Origin: Halarcobacter sp.
Lineage (GTDB): Bacteria; Campylobacterota; Campylobacteria; Campylobacterales; Arcobacteraceae
Assembly: GCF_963675975.1 (NCBI RefSeq)
Contig: NZ_OY780939.1
Coordinates: forward strand, 372,001-436,000
DNA: 64,000 nt
Direction of reading: 5' to 3'
Positions 33,782 through 42,515 of the stretch are shown here, in pieces (the first letter of the stretch is position 1; every line of letters starts with the position of its first letter). The notes beneath the pieces were generated by a model. That model did no database searches. It was given only the letters and a program-made list of their open reading frames with translations, and was not told where the DNA came from. The position numbers were made by a program, and so were the translations under genes.

Positions 33782-35065
33782 TTAATTCCACTTAAACTTA
33801 TCCACTACTTTTTTTAATATTTTAATATCAAAACTTTGTGTATAAACTTCTAATGTTATATCATTATTAAAACTATGTCCTACTAAAGCTTTTACTGCAT
33901 TATGATTTATCTCTCCAAGCAATGTAAGTTGCTCGAGATTAGTAATAAATGTTTTACGAAAACTATGAAAAACTTTCTTTTTATCTTTGCTAATATATTT
34001 CCTATTATATAGACTGTAATGGTGTTTTGTGTATGATGTAGCATAACCATCTTTTCCATAATTAAGATTCATCCATAATCTCTCTTCTTTTAAACTAAAA
34101 GCATAATCTAGAAAACCTAATCTAATCAACTCTTTATGGATAGGAACCAACCTTATACTAGATTTATTTTTTACTTTTTTATCAGGTGTATTTTTATTTA
34201 TATCAAAAACCCAGACCCCTTGTTCTTGTCTAATATCTTTTACGTATAACTGAGCAATCTCTGTCTGTCTCATACCACTATATAAAGCTATAAGTGGTAG
34301 CCAGTACCATTCAGGTCTTTTACTTTTCATTTTTATATCAGTCGTATATAAAGGCGAAGTAAATAATCTTTGAATATCTTCCTTACTATAAGCTTTATAT
34401 GGTTGTTTATGTATCTTACTATTAACTGTAAGATTTGTAGAAGGGTTATCTTTTATATATCCATTTTCAAATGCAAACCTAAAATATGTTACAACTTTTG
34501 AGAGTTTTTTATCCACTGTTACAATAGATAATTTTTCATCATTAGATATATCCATTTTTAATATTTGTTTTATAGTCTTGTTTCTATATTTACTCTTCTT
34601 AGAGTAATTCAGAGGTAATTTAAAAAGTATATCTCTGTAATACCATAGGTCTTCCCTATTTACTTCGTTTATTGGTCTATCTGATAAGATATTAAGAAAT
34701 TCTACTAATACAGTTTCTATCTCCTTAGCTGTTTTGTCAGTCCATTTAGATTTTACCTCAGCATCTTTAATAAATAATTTCTTTATATCAGAGAGCATTA
34801 ATACTCTTCTTTTTTGGATTTTATTCGAAGGCAATAGTTTGATATAGGAAAGTCTATCTAACACTGCCTCTGTATTAATAAGTTTATGAGAATATAAAAA
34901 AATAAGCTTATCTAATTCTAAATTTAATTCATCGTATCGAATCTTAGCCTGTGTTATTTCTTTCGTATTTAAAGATTTAACAATATGCTGATGATTAGGA
35001 TAAAACTCTTTTAAGACTTTTGGAACTCTTCTTTTGAAATAATAAACTTTATGTCTTTTAATCAT
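33782..35065 (-). CDS. Tyrosine recombinase/integrase of the tRNA-Cys element
   Basis: This is a 427-residue phage-type integrase. The N-terminus (about 1-80) is a basic arm-binding type region (YYFKRRVPKVLK), followed by a SAM-like core-binding domain (about 85-225) and a catalytic domain (about 235-425). The catalytic residues are Arg in YSGMRQTEIAQL, His-x-x-Arg in FHSFRKTF, His in LVGHSF and Tyr in EVYTQSF. It lies 100 bp from the 3' end of tRNA-Cys in the same direction. No terminator is evident between them, so read-through from the tRNA promoter can express it. Confidence 0.95.
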   Translation of the reverse strand: MIKRHKVYYFKRRVPKVLKEFYPNHQHIVKSLNTKEITQAKIRYDELNLELDKLIFLYSHKLINTEAVLDRLSYIKLLPSNKIQKRRVLMLSDIKKLFIKDAEVKSKWTDKTAKEIETVLVEFLNILSDRPINEVNREDLWYYRDILFKLPLNYSKKSKYRNKTIKQILKMDISNDEKLSIVTVDKKLSKVVTYFRFAFENGYIKDNPSTNLTVNSKIHKQPYKAYSKEDIQRLFTSPLYTTDIKMKSKRPEWYWLPLIALYSGMRQTEIAQLYVKDIRQEQGVWVFDINKNTPDKKVKNKSSIRLVPIHKELIRLGFLDYAFSLKEERLWMNLNYGKDGYATSYTKHHYSLYNRKYISKDKKKVFHSFRKTFITNLEQLTLLGEINHNAVKALVGHSFNNDITLEVYTQSFDIKILKKVVDKFKWN

Positions 35066-35090
35066 GTATTGCCTTTTTAGGCAGAACTAG

Positions 35091-35114
35091 ATGTGGTACA
35101 AAATGTGGTACAGT
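35091..35114 (+). repeat. Right arm-type repeat pair
   Basis: ATGTGGTACAAA is followed by ATGTGGTACAGT, a tandem pair of 12-mers between the integrase start and attR. It matches the left pair at 28810-28833, in the same orientation, except for a few bases. Confidence 0.55.
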
Positions 35115-35152
35115 AAATCTCAAAAAGTGTAATAATTACCATAAAAAGGATG

Positions 35153-35226
35153 TTGTATAAAAAGTGGAGGAGGTAGCCGGACTCGAACCGACGCATACAG
35201 GATTTGCAATCCCGGGCATTACCAAC
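35153..35226 (-). repeat. attR: 74-bp direct repeat inside tRNA-Cys
   Basis: It is identical to 28663-28736. It covers the tRNA-Cys sequence from the D-loop to CCA and 12 bp beyond. Integration here restored a complete tRNA gene, with the 3' part supplied by the element. Confidence 0.92.
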
Positions 35227-35240
35227 TTTGCTATACCTCC
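35165..35240 (-). tRNA. tRNA-Cys (GCA)
   Basis: Read on the minus strand, the acceptor stem GGAGGTA pairs perfectly with TACCTCC, followed by discriminator T (U73, usual for Cys) and an encoded CCA. The anticodon loop TTGCAAA gives GCA. The T-arm GGTTCGAGTCC is intact. It is third in the tRNA operon and the integration target of the element. Confidence 0.96.
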
Positions 35241-35287
35241 AAAGAATCATTTTTTGACAATAGAAAGAAAAATGATTTATTGAAAAA

Positions 35288-35376
35288 TGGCAGAGAGCAA
35301 GGGATTCGAACCCTCGGAGGCGTGAACCTCGCCGGTTTTCAAAACCGGTGCTTTCGACCAACTCAGCCAACTCTCT
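35288..35376 (-). tRNA. tRNA-Ser (TGA)
   Basis: On the minus strand the 89-nt class II tRNA has acceptor AGAGAGT/GCTCTCT, discriminator G and CCA. The anticodon stem-loop CCGGT-TTTGAAA-ACCGG gives TGA. It has a long variable arm (GAGGTTCACGCCTC). It is second in the operon. Confidence 0.95.
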
Positions 35377-35414
35377 ACGCAAAAAAAAAGATGCTCTCGC
35401 ATCAAATGATATAG

Positions 35415-35501
35415 TGGTGCGAATGGTGAGAATCGAACTCACACTCCGAAACCGGAATGGGATTTTAAGTCCCACGCGTCTACCTATTCCGCCACACTCG
35501 C
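35415..35501 (-). tRNA. tRNA-Leu (TAA)
   Basis: On the minus strand the 87-nt class II tRNA has acceptor GCGAGTG/CATTCGC, discriminator A and CCA. The anticodon stem-loop GGGA-CTTAAAA-TCCC gives TAA. A long variable arm is present. It is first in the operon. Confidence 0.95.
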
Positions 35502-35548
35502 ACTATTAACAGTAGTTTTAAGAAGCGTTCTTCTTAAATTGGAGTGGA

Positions 35549-35577
35549 ATTATAATCTAAATATTTTTATTTGTCAA
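35549..35577 (-). promoter_or_regulatory. Consensus promoter of the tRNA operon
   Basis: On the minus strand TTGACA (35577-35572), exactly 17 bp, then TATAAT (35554-35549): a perfect sigma-70-type promoter about 50 bp upstream of tRNA-Leu. It should drive tRNA-Leu, -Ser and -Cys and, by read-through, the element's integrase. Confidence 0.85.
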
Positions 35578-35787
35578 GGGTTTTTGAAAAAAATTTGAAA
35601 ATTTTTTTATTTAAAGAAAAATCAACGGCAAAAAATGTATAATGCACACCATATAAAATGCGCTAAAAAGCCTTTGTTTTAAAAGTTTTTTAGAATTTTT
35701 GTTTCTTTATTGTAAAATTAATTTTTACAGACAAAAAGAAGAAATAAATACAGTTTATTTAAATTTGAACTAATTAAAAGGATATAA

Positions 35788-37476
35788 ATGAGAAGTGATG
35801 AAGTTAAAAAAGGTTTTGACAGAACACCACATAGATCTCTATTAAGAGCAACTGGATTACAAGATGAAGATTTTGATAAACCCTTTGTAGGAGTTGCAAA
35901 CTCTTTTATTGAATTAATCCCTGGACATTTTTTCTTAGATAAAGTTTCTCAAATCATAAAAGAAGAGATAAGAGCTAATGGATGTGTTCCATTTGAGTTT
36001 AATACAATTGGTGTTGATGATGGTATTGCAATGGGTCATGATGGTATGTTATTCTCATTACCAAGTAGAGAGATTATTGCAAACTCTATAGAAACTGTAA
36101 TGAATGCACACAAACTAGATGCAATGATTGCTATTCCAAATTGTGATAAGATTGTACCTGGTATGATTATGGGTGCATTAAGAGTAAATGTTCCAACTGT
36201 ATTTGTAAGTGGTGGTCCAATGCAAAAAGGTCATACTAAAGATGGTAAACCTATTGATTTAGCAACTGCATTTGAAGCTGTTGGTAAACATGAAGCTGGT
36301 GAGATGAGTGATGAAGAGTTAAAAGATATCGAATGTAATGCATGTCCAAGTGGTGGTTCTTGTTCTGGTATGTTTACAGCGAACTCTATGAATACACTTA
36401 TGGAAGCAATGGGTATAGCTCTTCCAGGAAATGGGACAATCTTAGCTTTAACTCCCCAAAGGGAAGAGTTATATAGAAAAGCAGCTAGAAGAATTTGTGA
36501 AATCGCAAAAGATGCAAAAGCTAGAGAAACATTCAAATTAAGAAATATATTAAATGAAAATGCAGTAAGAAATGCTTTTGCAGTTGATATGGCTATGGGT
36601 GGTTCTTCAAACACTGTATTACATATGTTAGCTATTGCAAAAGAAGCAGAAGTTAACTTCAACCTTGAAGATATTAACTCTATTTCAAAAAAAGTTTCTC
36701 ATATTGCTAAAATCTCTCCATCATTATCAACAGTACATATGGAAGATATTAATAAAGCTGGTGGCGTAAATGCAGTTATGAAAGAGATGACAAAAAGAGG
36801 TGATGATATCTTAATAGATAACTTAACTATCTCTGGTGAGTCTTTATATGAAAAAATTGCAGATGCATATATCAAAGATACAAACATCATTCATACTATT
36901 GATAATCCATATTCAAAAGTTGGTGGTCTTGCTATTCTTTATGGAAACCTTGCCCAACAAGGTGCAGTTATCAAAACAGCTGGTATTACAGGAGATAGAG
37001 TATTTACAGGTAAGGCTGTATGTTTTGATGGACAACCAGAAGCAATCAATGGAATCATTGGTGGAAAAGTAAAAGCTGGTGATGTTGTTGTTATTAGATA
37101 TGAAGGTCCAAAAGGTGGTCCTGGTATGCAAGAGATGCTAGCACCTACTTCACTTATCATGGGAATGGGGCTAGGAAGTTCTGTTGCACTTATCACTGAT
37201 GGTAGATTCTCTGGGGCTACTAGAGGAGCTTCTATAGGTCACGTTTCTCCTGAAGCAGCAGAAGGTGGAATGATTGGTTTATTAAAAGATGGTGATGAGA
37301 TTCATATTGATGTTGACCAATATATTTTATCTGTTAATTTAAGTGATGAAGAGATTGCTAAAAGAAAAGCAGAATTCACTCCACTTAAAAAACCTCTTAA
37401 CTCAAAATGGTTAGGACAATATAGAGCACTTGTAACAAATGCAAGTTCAGGTGCAGTTTTAAAAACTGACCTTTAA
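35788..37476 (+). CDS. ilvD: Dihydroxy-acid dehydratase
   Basis: At 562 residues this is a full-length IlvD/Edd-family Fe-S dehydratase of branched-chain amino acid and pantothenate precursor synthesis. It converts 2,3-dihydroxy-isovalerate and -methylvalerate to the 2-oxo acids. Cluster cysteines are in [11 protein letters not shown] and [20 protein letters not shown]. The C-terminal [13 protein letters not shown] is also present. AAAAGGA precedes the ATG with good spacing. It is a single gene beyond the tRNA operon, followed by a strong hairpin. Cytosolic. Confidence 0.97.
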   Translation: MRSDEVKKGFDRTPHRSLLRATGLQDEDFDKPFVGVANSFIELIPGHFFLDKVSQIIKEEIRANGCVPFEFNTIGVDDGIAMGHDGMLFSLPSREIIANSIETVMNAHKLDAMIAIPNCDKIVPGMIMGALRVNVPTVFVSGGPMQKGHTKDGKPIDLATAFEAVGKHEAGEMSDEELKDIECNACPSGGSCSGMFTANSMNTLMEAMGIALPGNGTILALTPQREELYRKAARRICEIAKDAKARETFKLRNILNENAVRNAFAVDMAMGGSSNTVLHMLAIAKEAEVNFNLEDINSISKKVSHIAKISPSLSTVHMEDINKAGGVNAVMKEMTKRGDDILIDNLTISGESLYEKIADAYIKDTNIIHTIDNPYSKVGGLAILYGNLAQQGAVIKTAGITGDRVFTGKAVCFDGQPEAINGIIGGKVKAGDVVVIRYEGPKGGPGMQEMLAPTSLIMGMGLGSSVALITDGRFSGATRGASIGHVSPEAAEGGMIGLLKDGDEIHIDVDQYILSVNLSDEEIAKRKAEFTPLKKPLNSKWLGQYRALVTNASSGAVLKTDL

Positions 37477-37482
37477 TATAAA

Positions 37483-37509
37483 AATAGTATAGCTTCAAGC
37501 TATACTATT
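37483..37509 (+). terminator. Hairpin after ilvD
   Basis: AATAGTATAGCTT and AAGCTATACTATT are perfect 13-bp arms around one base. No T run follows on the plus strand, so termination is likely but not of the classic form. Confidence 0.5.
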
Positions 37510-37630
37510 ACCCAAAACCCCACAAAAACTCCACGTTGTATTAATTTTTTATTTACGTTTTATTCAGATATAGTTTACATTTGGGTATTATAATTCTTTC
37601 TATATATATAGAAAACATAAAGGAATTATA

Positions 37631-39049
37631 ATGAAGAAAAAACTATATTTTATAGCTATCTTTATAGCAAGTAGTCTTTTTGCCAATAATATCGACTTTC
37701 AAATGGCAGAAAAAAATCCACAAAGAGTAGCCCCAAGCACTCCTAATCAAATTTTATCATTTAACAATAGTATAAATGAGCCAATGAAATCAGTTGTTAA
37801 TATTGCTGCTAAAAGAAGAGTAATATCAAACGCAGCAAATATCCCATTTCAAATGTTTAACGATCCTTTTTTAAGAAGATTCTTTGGAGATCAATTTAAT
37901 GAACAATTTAACCAAAATAGAATCCAAAGGTCTTTAGGTTCTGGTGTTATTATCTCAAAAGATGGATATATAGTAACGAATAACCATGTTATTGAAAATG
38001 CTGATGAAATCTCAGTAACTATAGGAAATAATCCAAAAGAGTATAATGCAGTTATTATAGGTAAAGATTCAGATAGTGACTTAGCAGTAATAAAAATAGA
38101 AGGTGATGATTTTGAAGCTATTAAATTTGGTTATTCAACAGATTTAAAAGTTGGTGACTTGATTTTTGCTATTGGTAACCCATTTGGTATTGGTACAACT
38201 GTAACTCAAGGTATTATCTCTGCACTAAATAAAGACCATGTAGGTATTAACAGATATGAAAATTTTATTCAAACAGATGCTTCAATTAACCCAGGAAATT
38301 CAGGTGGTGCTTTAGTTGACAGTAGAGGTGCATTGATTGGTATAAATAGTGCAATTATCTCTAAATCTGGTGGAAACAATGGAATTGGTTTTGCTATTCC
38401 TGTGGCTATGGTAAAAGATGTTGTGAAAAAACTAATCACTGATGGAAAAGTTACCAGAGGTTATTTAGGTGTAGTGATTGATGATTTAAAACCAAACATA
38501 TCAAAACTATACAAACATAGAACTGGTGCATTAATCTTAGATGTTGCAGGAGATACACCTGCCCAAAAAGCTGGATTAAAAAGAGGTGATTTAATTTATA
38601 TGATAAATAATGTACCTATCAAAGATAGAAAAGCTTTACAAAATACAATTGCTTCTTTTAAACCAAATGAGACTATCTCTATAAAACTTGAAAGAGATAA
38701 AAAAGATATGCAACTAAATATTACATTGGGAAATAGAGCTGGATTAGTAACTTCAGATGCTAACAATGGTAAGTTTCTAGGTGGTTTAAAATTAACAGAA
38801 TTAAATGCTGATATTATTAAAAGATTTAGACTAAATGCAAATGCAAGTGGTGTTTTAATTGGTTATGTTGAGCCTAATTCAGAAGCTGAAAAAGTAGGTT
38901 TTCAACCAGGGGATGTTATTATTCAAATAGAAGATATAGAAATAAAGAATTTTGCAGATATGCAACAAGCTATTAGAAAATATAACAAGCAATTAAAAAG
39001 AGTCTACGTAAACAGATACGGACAGACTATCCCTTTTGCTATAAAATAA
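37631..39049 (+). CDS. htrA: Periplasmic serine protease HtrA/DegP-type
   Basis: This is a 472-residue exported protease with signal peptide residues 1-18 (cleavage near LFA). The trypsin-like domain has the triad His119 (TNNHV), Asp150 (DSDLAV) and Ser224 (NPGNSGGAL). Two PDZ domains follow (about 255-350 and 370-470; GYLGVVIDDL; SGVLIGYVEPNSEAEK). It degrades or refolds damaged envelope proteins. It lies just upstream of a two-component system (10-bp gap to the proposed regulator start), an arrangement common in Campylobacterota, suggesting coupled envelope-stress control. Confidence 0.95.
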   Translation: MKKKLYFIAIFIASSLFANNIDFQMAEKNPQRVAPSTPNQILSFNNSINEPMKSVVNIAAKRRVISNAANIPFQMFNDPFLRRFFGDQFNEQFNQNRIQRSLGSGVIISKDGYIVTNNHVIENADEISVTIGNNPKEYNAVIIGKDSDSDLAVIKIEGDDFEAIKFGYSTDLKVGDLIFAIGNPFGIGTTVTQGIISALNKDHVGINRYENFIQTDASINPGNSGGALVDSRGALIGINSAIISKSGGNNGIGFAIPVAMVKDVVKKLITDGKVTRGYLGVVIDDLKPNISKLYKHRTGALILDVAGDTPAQKAGLKRGDLIYMINNVPIKDRKALQNTIASFKPNETISIKLERDKKDMQLNITLGNRAGLVTSDANNGKFLGGLKLTELNADIIKRFRLNANASGVLIGYVEPNSEAEKVGFQPGDVIIQIEDIEIKNFADMQQAIRKYNKQLKRVYVNRYGQTIPFAIK

Positions 39050-39059
39050 AGGATTTACC

Positions 39060-39734
39060 ATAGTTCAAGTACTAATGATAGAAGATGATTTAGAATTAGC
39101 TCAAATCATCACAGATTATTTAGCTTCATATGATATCGAAGTAACAAATACAGATAGTCCATACAATGGACTATCTATGTTAAGTTTAAAAGATTATAAA
39201 CTTCTTATTCTAGATTTAACCCTTCCTGAGATAGATGGGCTTGAACTAATTCCTAAAATTAGAGAAAAATCTGATATTCCAATTATCATTTCAAGTGCAA
39301 GAGATGATATTTTAGACAAAGTAATGGGTCTTGAAAGAGGTGCAGATGATTATCTTCCAAAACCTTACAATCCAAGAGAATTACAAGCAAGAATAAAAGC
39401 TATTTTAAAAAGAATCACGCCTGTAGAAAAAACAGCAGAAAATGTTAAAAAGTCTGACTTTATACTAAAGGAAGATGATATTCAAATCTATTTTAAAGAG
39501 CAGTTGTTAAACCTAACTTTGGCAGAATTTGATATTTTGAAACTTATGATCCAAAGAAATGGCGCAGTTATAGCAAGAGAAGATTTTATCTATGCTAGTG
39601 ACCATATAGAGGATGATAGTAGTTTAAAAAATATTGATGTAATGGTTTCAAGAATTAGATCAAAAATCTCAAAAATAGATGATAGTAAAACTTATATCAA
39701 ATCAGTTAGAGGGATAGGTTATCAACTTATATGA
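39060..39734 (+). CDS. OmpR-family response regulator with apparent AUA start
   Basis: The first ATG (39075) would cut off the first strand of the receiver (VQVLMIEDD). In frame upstream the only codon that keeps it and sits 7 nt after AAAGGA (39048-39053) is ATA at 39060; there is no ATG, GTG or TTG between the htrA stop (39049) and 39075. With that start the protein has 224 residues, the phosphorylation site is Asp52 (LILDLTLPE), Lys follows in YLPKPYN, and a winged helix (about 130-222) ends in TYIKSVRGIGYQL. It is paired with the kinase gene overlapping its stop. Confidence 0.9.
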   Translation: MVQVLMIEDDLELAQIITDYLASYDIEVTNTDSPYNGLSMLSLKDYKLLILDLTLPEIDGLELIPKIREKSDIPIIISSARDDILDKVMGLERGADDYLPKPYNPRELQARIKAILKRITPVEKTAENVKKSDFILKEDDIQIYFKEQLLNLTLAEFDILKLMIQRNGAVIAREDFIYASDHIEDDSSLKNIDVMVSRIRSKISKIDDSKTYIKSVRGIGYQLI

Positions 39735-40951
39735 TACGTAATATTTCAATCTCTGCATTTATCAACACTATTTTCATTTTAGCCTTAATTGCTATTTCAT
39801 TAACATTTACTATTTTTATCAAACTTGATAAGCAAAGATATAATATTACAATGCAAAAAAAATATGAACTTGTTGCAGAAAATCTTCTTAAGACTTTAGA
39901 TTTTGCTCCATCTAAAAGTGGCATAAAATCTATTCTTGAGCAATTTAAAATGAATCAACTAGAGGATAATGAATTTACCTTAAAACTTTTAAATGAAGCA
40001 AAACCAATCTTGATGAGACAAAACTCCAAAGGTATGTATAGAATATTTTCATTTGAAGACAATCTTTATACATATGTACAAAGAGATGGATATAATCTGA
40101 TGCTTCAAGATGCACAAAACTATACTTATAATCTATTGATTATTTCTTTAGCTATTGCTTTATCTTTAGGTATTTTATTCTCTTTATATTTTATTTTAAA
40201 AAGAAAGCTAAAACCCCTTAGAAATCTAAATAGAGAGATTAAAAAATTCTCAGAGGGTGATTTAAATGTCCGTATAAAATCTAATAGTTCTGATGAGATT
40301 GGTACTATTGCAAAAACTTTTGATGAAGCTATAACACACATAAACAATCAAACAAAATCAAAAGAACTATTTATGCGTAATATGATGCATGAGCTAAAAA
40401 CTCCTATTACAAAAGCTATGTTTATTGCTGAAACCTTAGATGATGACAAAAAAAGAGAAACGCTACAAAGAGCGTTTAAAAGAATGGATGACATTATCAA
40501 AGAGCTTGCTATGGTTGAAAAATTAACTTCAAACAATACAGCTGTATATAAAGAGCCTACTTCCTTTTTCAAAATATACAAAAGAACCATAGAGATAGCT
40601 CTTTTAAGTCCAGAAAAAATCAGTAGCAAAATAAATGATTTCAAACTAAATGCCGATACAGCTATGTTATCAGTTGCACTTAAAAACTTGATTGATAACG
40701 GTATTAAATTTTCACCAAATAAACATGTAGTATTAAAAGCTAACAAACATCGAATAGATATTATCTCTGAAGGAGAAAAACTAAAATATGATTTAGAGTA
40801 TTATACAGAAGCTTTTTCCCAAGAAGAGAAAAGAAGTGATGGTTTTGGATTAGGTTTATATATTGTAAAAACTATTGCCAATCTTCATGGATATAAACTA
40901 ATATATAAACATAATCAAGGGAAAAATATCTTTTCTATTTTGATAGATTAA
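39731..40951 (+). CDS. Membrane sensor histidine kinase (ArsS/CpxA-like)
   Basis: This is a 406-residue kinase: membrane helix about 8-32, a short periplasmic sensor (about 33-130), a second helix about 135-158, HAMP (about 160-212), DHp with His in FMRNMMHELKTPITKA, and HATPase_c with N-box (LKNLIDNGIKFS) and a G-box GFGLGLYIVK. Its start overlaps the regulator stop (ATGA), so the two are translationally coupled. It resembles the ArsS-type kinases of the group, which sense acid or envelope conditions. Placed behind htrA, envelope stress is a reasonable signal. Confidence 0.93.
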   Translation: MIRNISISAFINTIFILALIAISLTFTIFIKLDKQRYNITMQKKYELVAENLLKTLDFAPSKSGIKSILEQFKMNQLEDNEFTLKLLNEAKPILMRQNSKGMYRIFSFEDNLYTYVQRDGYNLMLQDAQNYTYNLLIISLAIALSLGILFSLYFILKRKLKPLRNLNREIKKFSEGDLNVRIKSNSSDEIGTIAKTFDEAITHINNQTKSKELFMRNMMHELKTPITKAMFIAETLDDDKKRETLQRAFKRMDDIIKELAMVEKLTSNNTAVYKEPTSFFKIYKRTIEIALLSPEKISSKINDFKLNADTAMLSVALKNLIDNGIKFSPNKHVVLKANKHRIDIISEGEKLKYDLEYYTEAFSQEEKRSDGFGLGLYIVKTIANLHGYKLIYKHNQGKNIFSILID

Positions 40952-41360
40952 CCTCTTTCATAATCCCAAACCAATCTCTTTTAAAATGTTTTTTAATATA
41001 TCTTTCTTTGTGAGGTACTATACATCCTGAGCAGTTTTGGTGAATATAATCTTCACCTTTATACTGAGACCCATCTTTTGAGTCTATACTACAGTATGAA
41101 AACAGTGTTTTATCTTCTTGTTTTTTAATCCCTGCATCATCAAACCTAAAATTGGGACAGGCACATAAATAGCAGTTTAACTCCTCATAATCGTGGCACT
41201 TTTTATTATCTTTGTATAGTGGGCAAAAATCAGGCTCTTTTTTAACCATATTATCAAATCTAAAATACTCTATCACCTCATCATCTGATAAATCTTTTAA
41301 CTTTTCTAAAATTTTTGCGTGTTTATTTCCATGTTCATTGAACCATTCATTATAAGTCAT
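40935..41360 (-). CDS. Cysteine-rich small-domain protein
   Basis: This 141-residue protein is dominated by Cys motifs: PDFCPLYKDNKKCHD, NCYLCACPNF, FSYCSID and HQNCSGCIVPH. This layout matches the bacterial 'cysteine-rich small domain' family (PF04071-like), likely zinc- or iron-binding. The N-terminal part is helical. The function is not established. Its 3' end overlaps the convergent kinase gene by 17 bp, and it precedes the SDR and dtd genes' strand neighbours without a shared operon being evident. Confidence 0.8.
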   Translation of the reverse strand: MTYNEWFNEHGNKHAKILEKLKDLSDDEVIEYFRFDNMVKKEPDFCPLYKDNKKCHDYEELNCYLCACPNFRFDDAGIKKQEDKTLFSYCSIDSKDGSQYKGEDYIHQNCSGCIVPHKERYIKKHFKRDWFGIMKEVNLSK

Positions 41361-41376
41361 ATTTTCATTTTCCTAA

Positions 41377-42069
41377 TTAAATATATATCATCTTTTTTGT
41401 CATACCACCATCTACAACAAAATCACTTCCAGTGATAAAACCTTTGTTTTTTAATAAAAATTTCACTGTATCAACTATATCTTGTGGTGTTCCAACTCTG
41501 CCACTAGGGTGTTGATAATTGTCTTGTGTTGATGGAACAAATTTTTCATCAGTATTTATCCAGCCTGGACTTATTGAGTTTACTTTTACATAAGGAGCAA
41601 GGGAAATAGATAAAGCATGGGTTAAAGAGCTTATTCCACCCTTTGATGCGCTATAACTTTCCGTTCCTGCTTCACTCATAATAGCTCTTGTAGAAGAGAT
41701 ATTTATAATATGCCCTCTTGATTCTTTTAAAAGAGCACTAAACTCTTTTGATAAAATATATGGAGCTCTTAAGTTTGTATTTAAAACCTCATCCCATTCA
41801 TCATAAGTTTGTTTATCCAAAGATTTAAATAATCCAAATCCAGCATTGTTTATAAGTGCATACAAAGAGTCTATTTCCACTTTTATTGCCTCAATCGTAT
41901 TTAATATCTCTTCTTTATTTGCCAAATCACATTTATAAAAAGATATACCTTCAATACTGTTATCTTCTTTATCTATATTTATAATATTGTATTTTTTACT
42001 AAGTTTTTTAGCAAGAGCTTTTCCAATACCATTTGAAGCCCCTGTTATAATTATATTTTTCAAAATCAA
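41377..42069 (-). CDS. Short-chain dehydrogenase/reductase
   Basis: This 230-residue SDR has the cofactor motif GASNGIGKALAKKL, the NNAG motif (ALINNAGFG), catalytic Ser in HIINISSTRA, the YSASKGG Tyr-Lys pair and the PGWINT segment. The enzyme looks complete. IINIDKED after strand 2 (acidic residue) suggests NAD preference. Its start overlaps the end of dtd by 4 bp, so the two form an operon. The substrate is unknown. Confidence 0.9.
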   Translation of the reverse strand: MILKNIIITGASNGIGKALAKKLSKKYNIINIDKEDNSIEGISFYKCDLANKEEILNTIEAIKVEIDSLYALINNAGFGLFKSLDKQTYDEWDEVLNTNLRAPYILSKEFSALLKESRGHIINISSTRAIMSEAGTESYSASKGGISSLTHALSISLAPYVKVNSISPGWINTDEKFVPSTQDNYQHPSGRVGTPQDIVDTVKFLLKNKGFITGSDFVVDGGMTKKMIYI

Positions 42070-42512
42070 ATCTCCTTAGAGTCTACAATAAAAGTCACAG
42101 GTCCATCGTTTTGAATACTAACATCCATCATAGCACCAAATACACCTGTTTGCACTTCAATGCCCTCTTTTATCACATCATCTATAAACACTTCATAAAG
42201 TTCTTTTGCTACTGTTGGAGTTTCACTAGAATCAAAGCTAGGACGACGCCCTCTTTTTATGTTTCCAGCAAGGGTAAATTGAGAGATGATAAGAGCTTGC
42301 CCTTTTATATCAAGTAAAGAAAGATTCATCTTGTCATTTTCATCTTGGAAGATTCTAAGGTTTATTATCTTTGTTACAAGTTTTTTTACATCCTCTTTTG
42401 AGTCTCCTTTTTTAACTCCTAAAAGAATATTTAAACCCTTGTCTATCTTACCAACTATTTCGCCCTTAACTCTAACACTAGAAGAATTTACTCTTTGAAT
42501 AACTGCTATCAT
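42066..42512 (-). CDS. dtd: D-aminoacyl-tRNA deacylase
   Basis: At 148 residues this is a complete DTD. It starts MIAVIQRVNSSSV and has the active-site motif SQFTLAG and the second motif NDGPVTFIVDS (Gly-cisPro in GPVT). DTD removes D-amino acids and glycine mischarged on tRNA, acting as a dimer in the cytosol. It overlaps the SDR gene by 4 bp and follows the P-loop NTPase gene by 3 bp, so it is probably expressed with them. Confidence 0.96.
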   Translation of the reverse strand: MIAVIQRVNSSSVRVKGEIVGKIDKGLNILLGVKKGDSKEDVKKLVTKIINLRIFQDENDKMNLSLLDIKGQALIISQFTLAGNIKRGRRPSFDSSETPTVAKELYEVFIDDVIKEGIEVQTGVFGAMMDVSIQNDGPVTFIVDSKEI

Positions 42513-42515
42513 TTT

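Larger units (their letters stand above)
28663..35226. mobile_element. 6.5-kb tRNA-Cys integrative element
   Basis: It is bounded by 74-bp direct repeats made of the tRNA-Cys 3' part. A tyrosine integrase gene lies next to the intact tRNA, and paired 12-bp repeats occur inside both ends. Content: a small membrane protein, an HTH protein, a small unknown protein, a serine recombinase, RNase HI, a winged-helix replication-type protein, a structured non-coding segment, a truncated KilA-N protein, an unknown cargo protein and the integrase. No capsid, tail, terminase or conjugation genes are present, so it needs help for transfer; it resembles a satellite or an integrated small replicon. Confidence 0.88.

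Noticed and set aside
35077-35475. Open frame running through the tRNA genes
   Set aside because: It overlaps tRNA-Cys and tRNA-Ser and translates them; not a gene.
39075-39734. ATG 39075 as the start of the response regulator
   Set aside because: It removes the first receiver strand and has no ribosome site at the right distance; ATA 39060 fits better.
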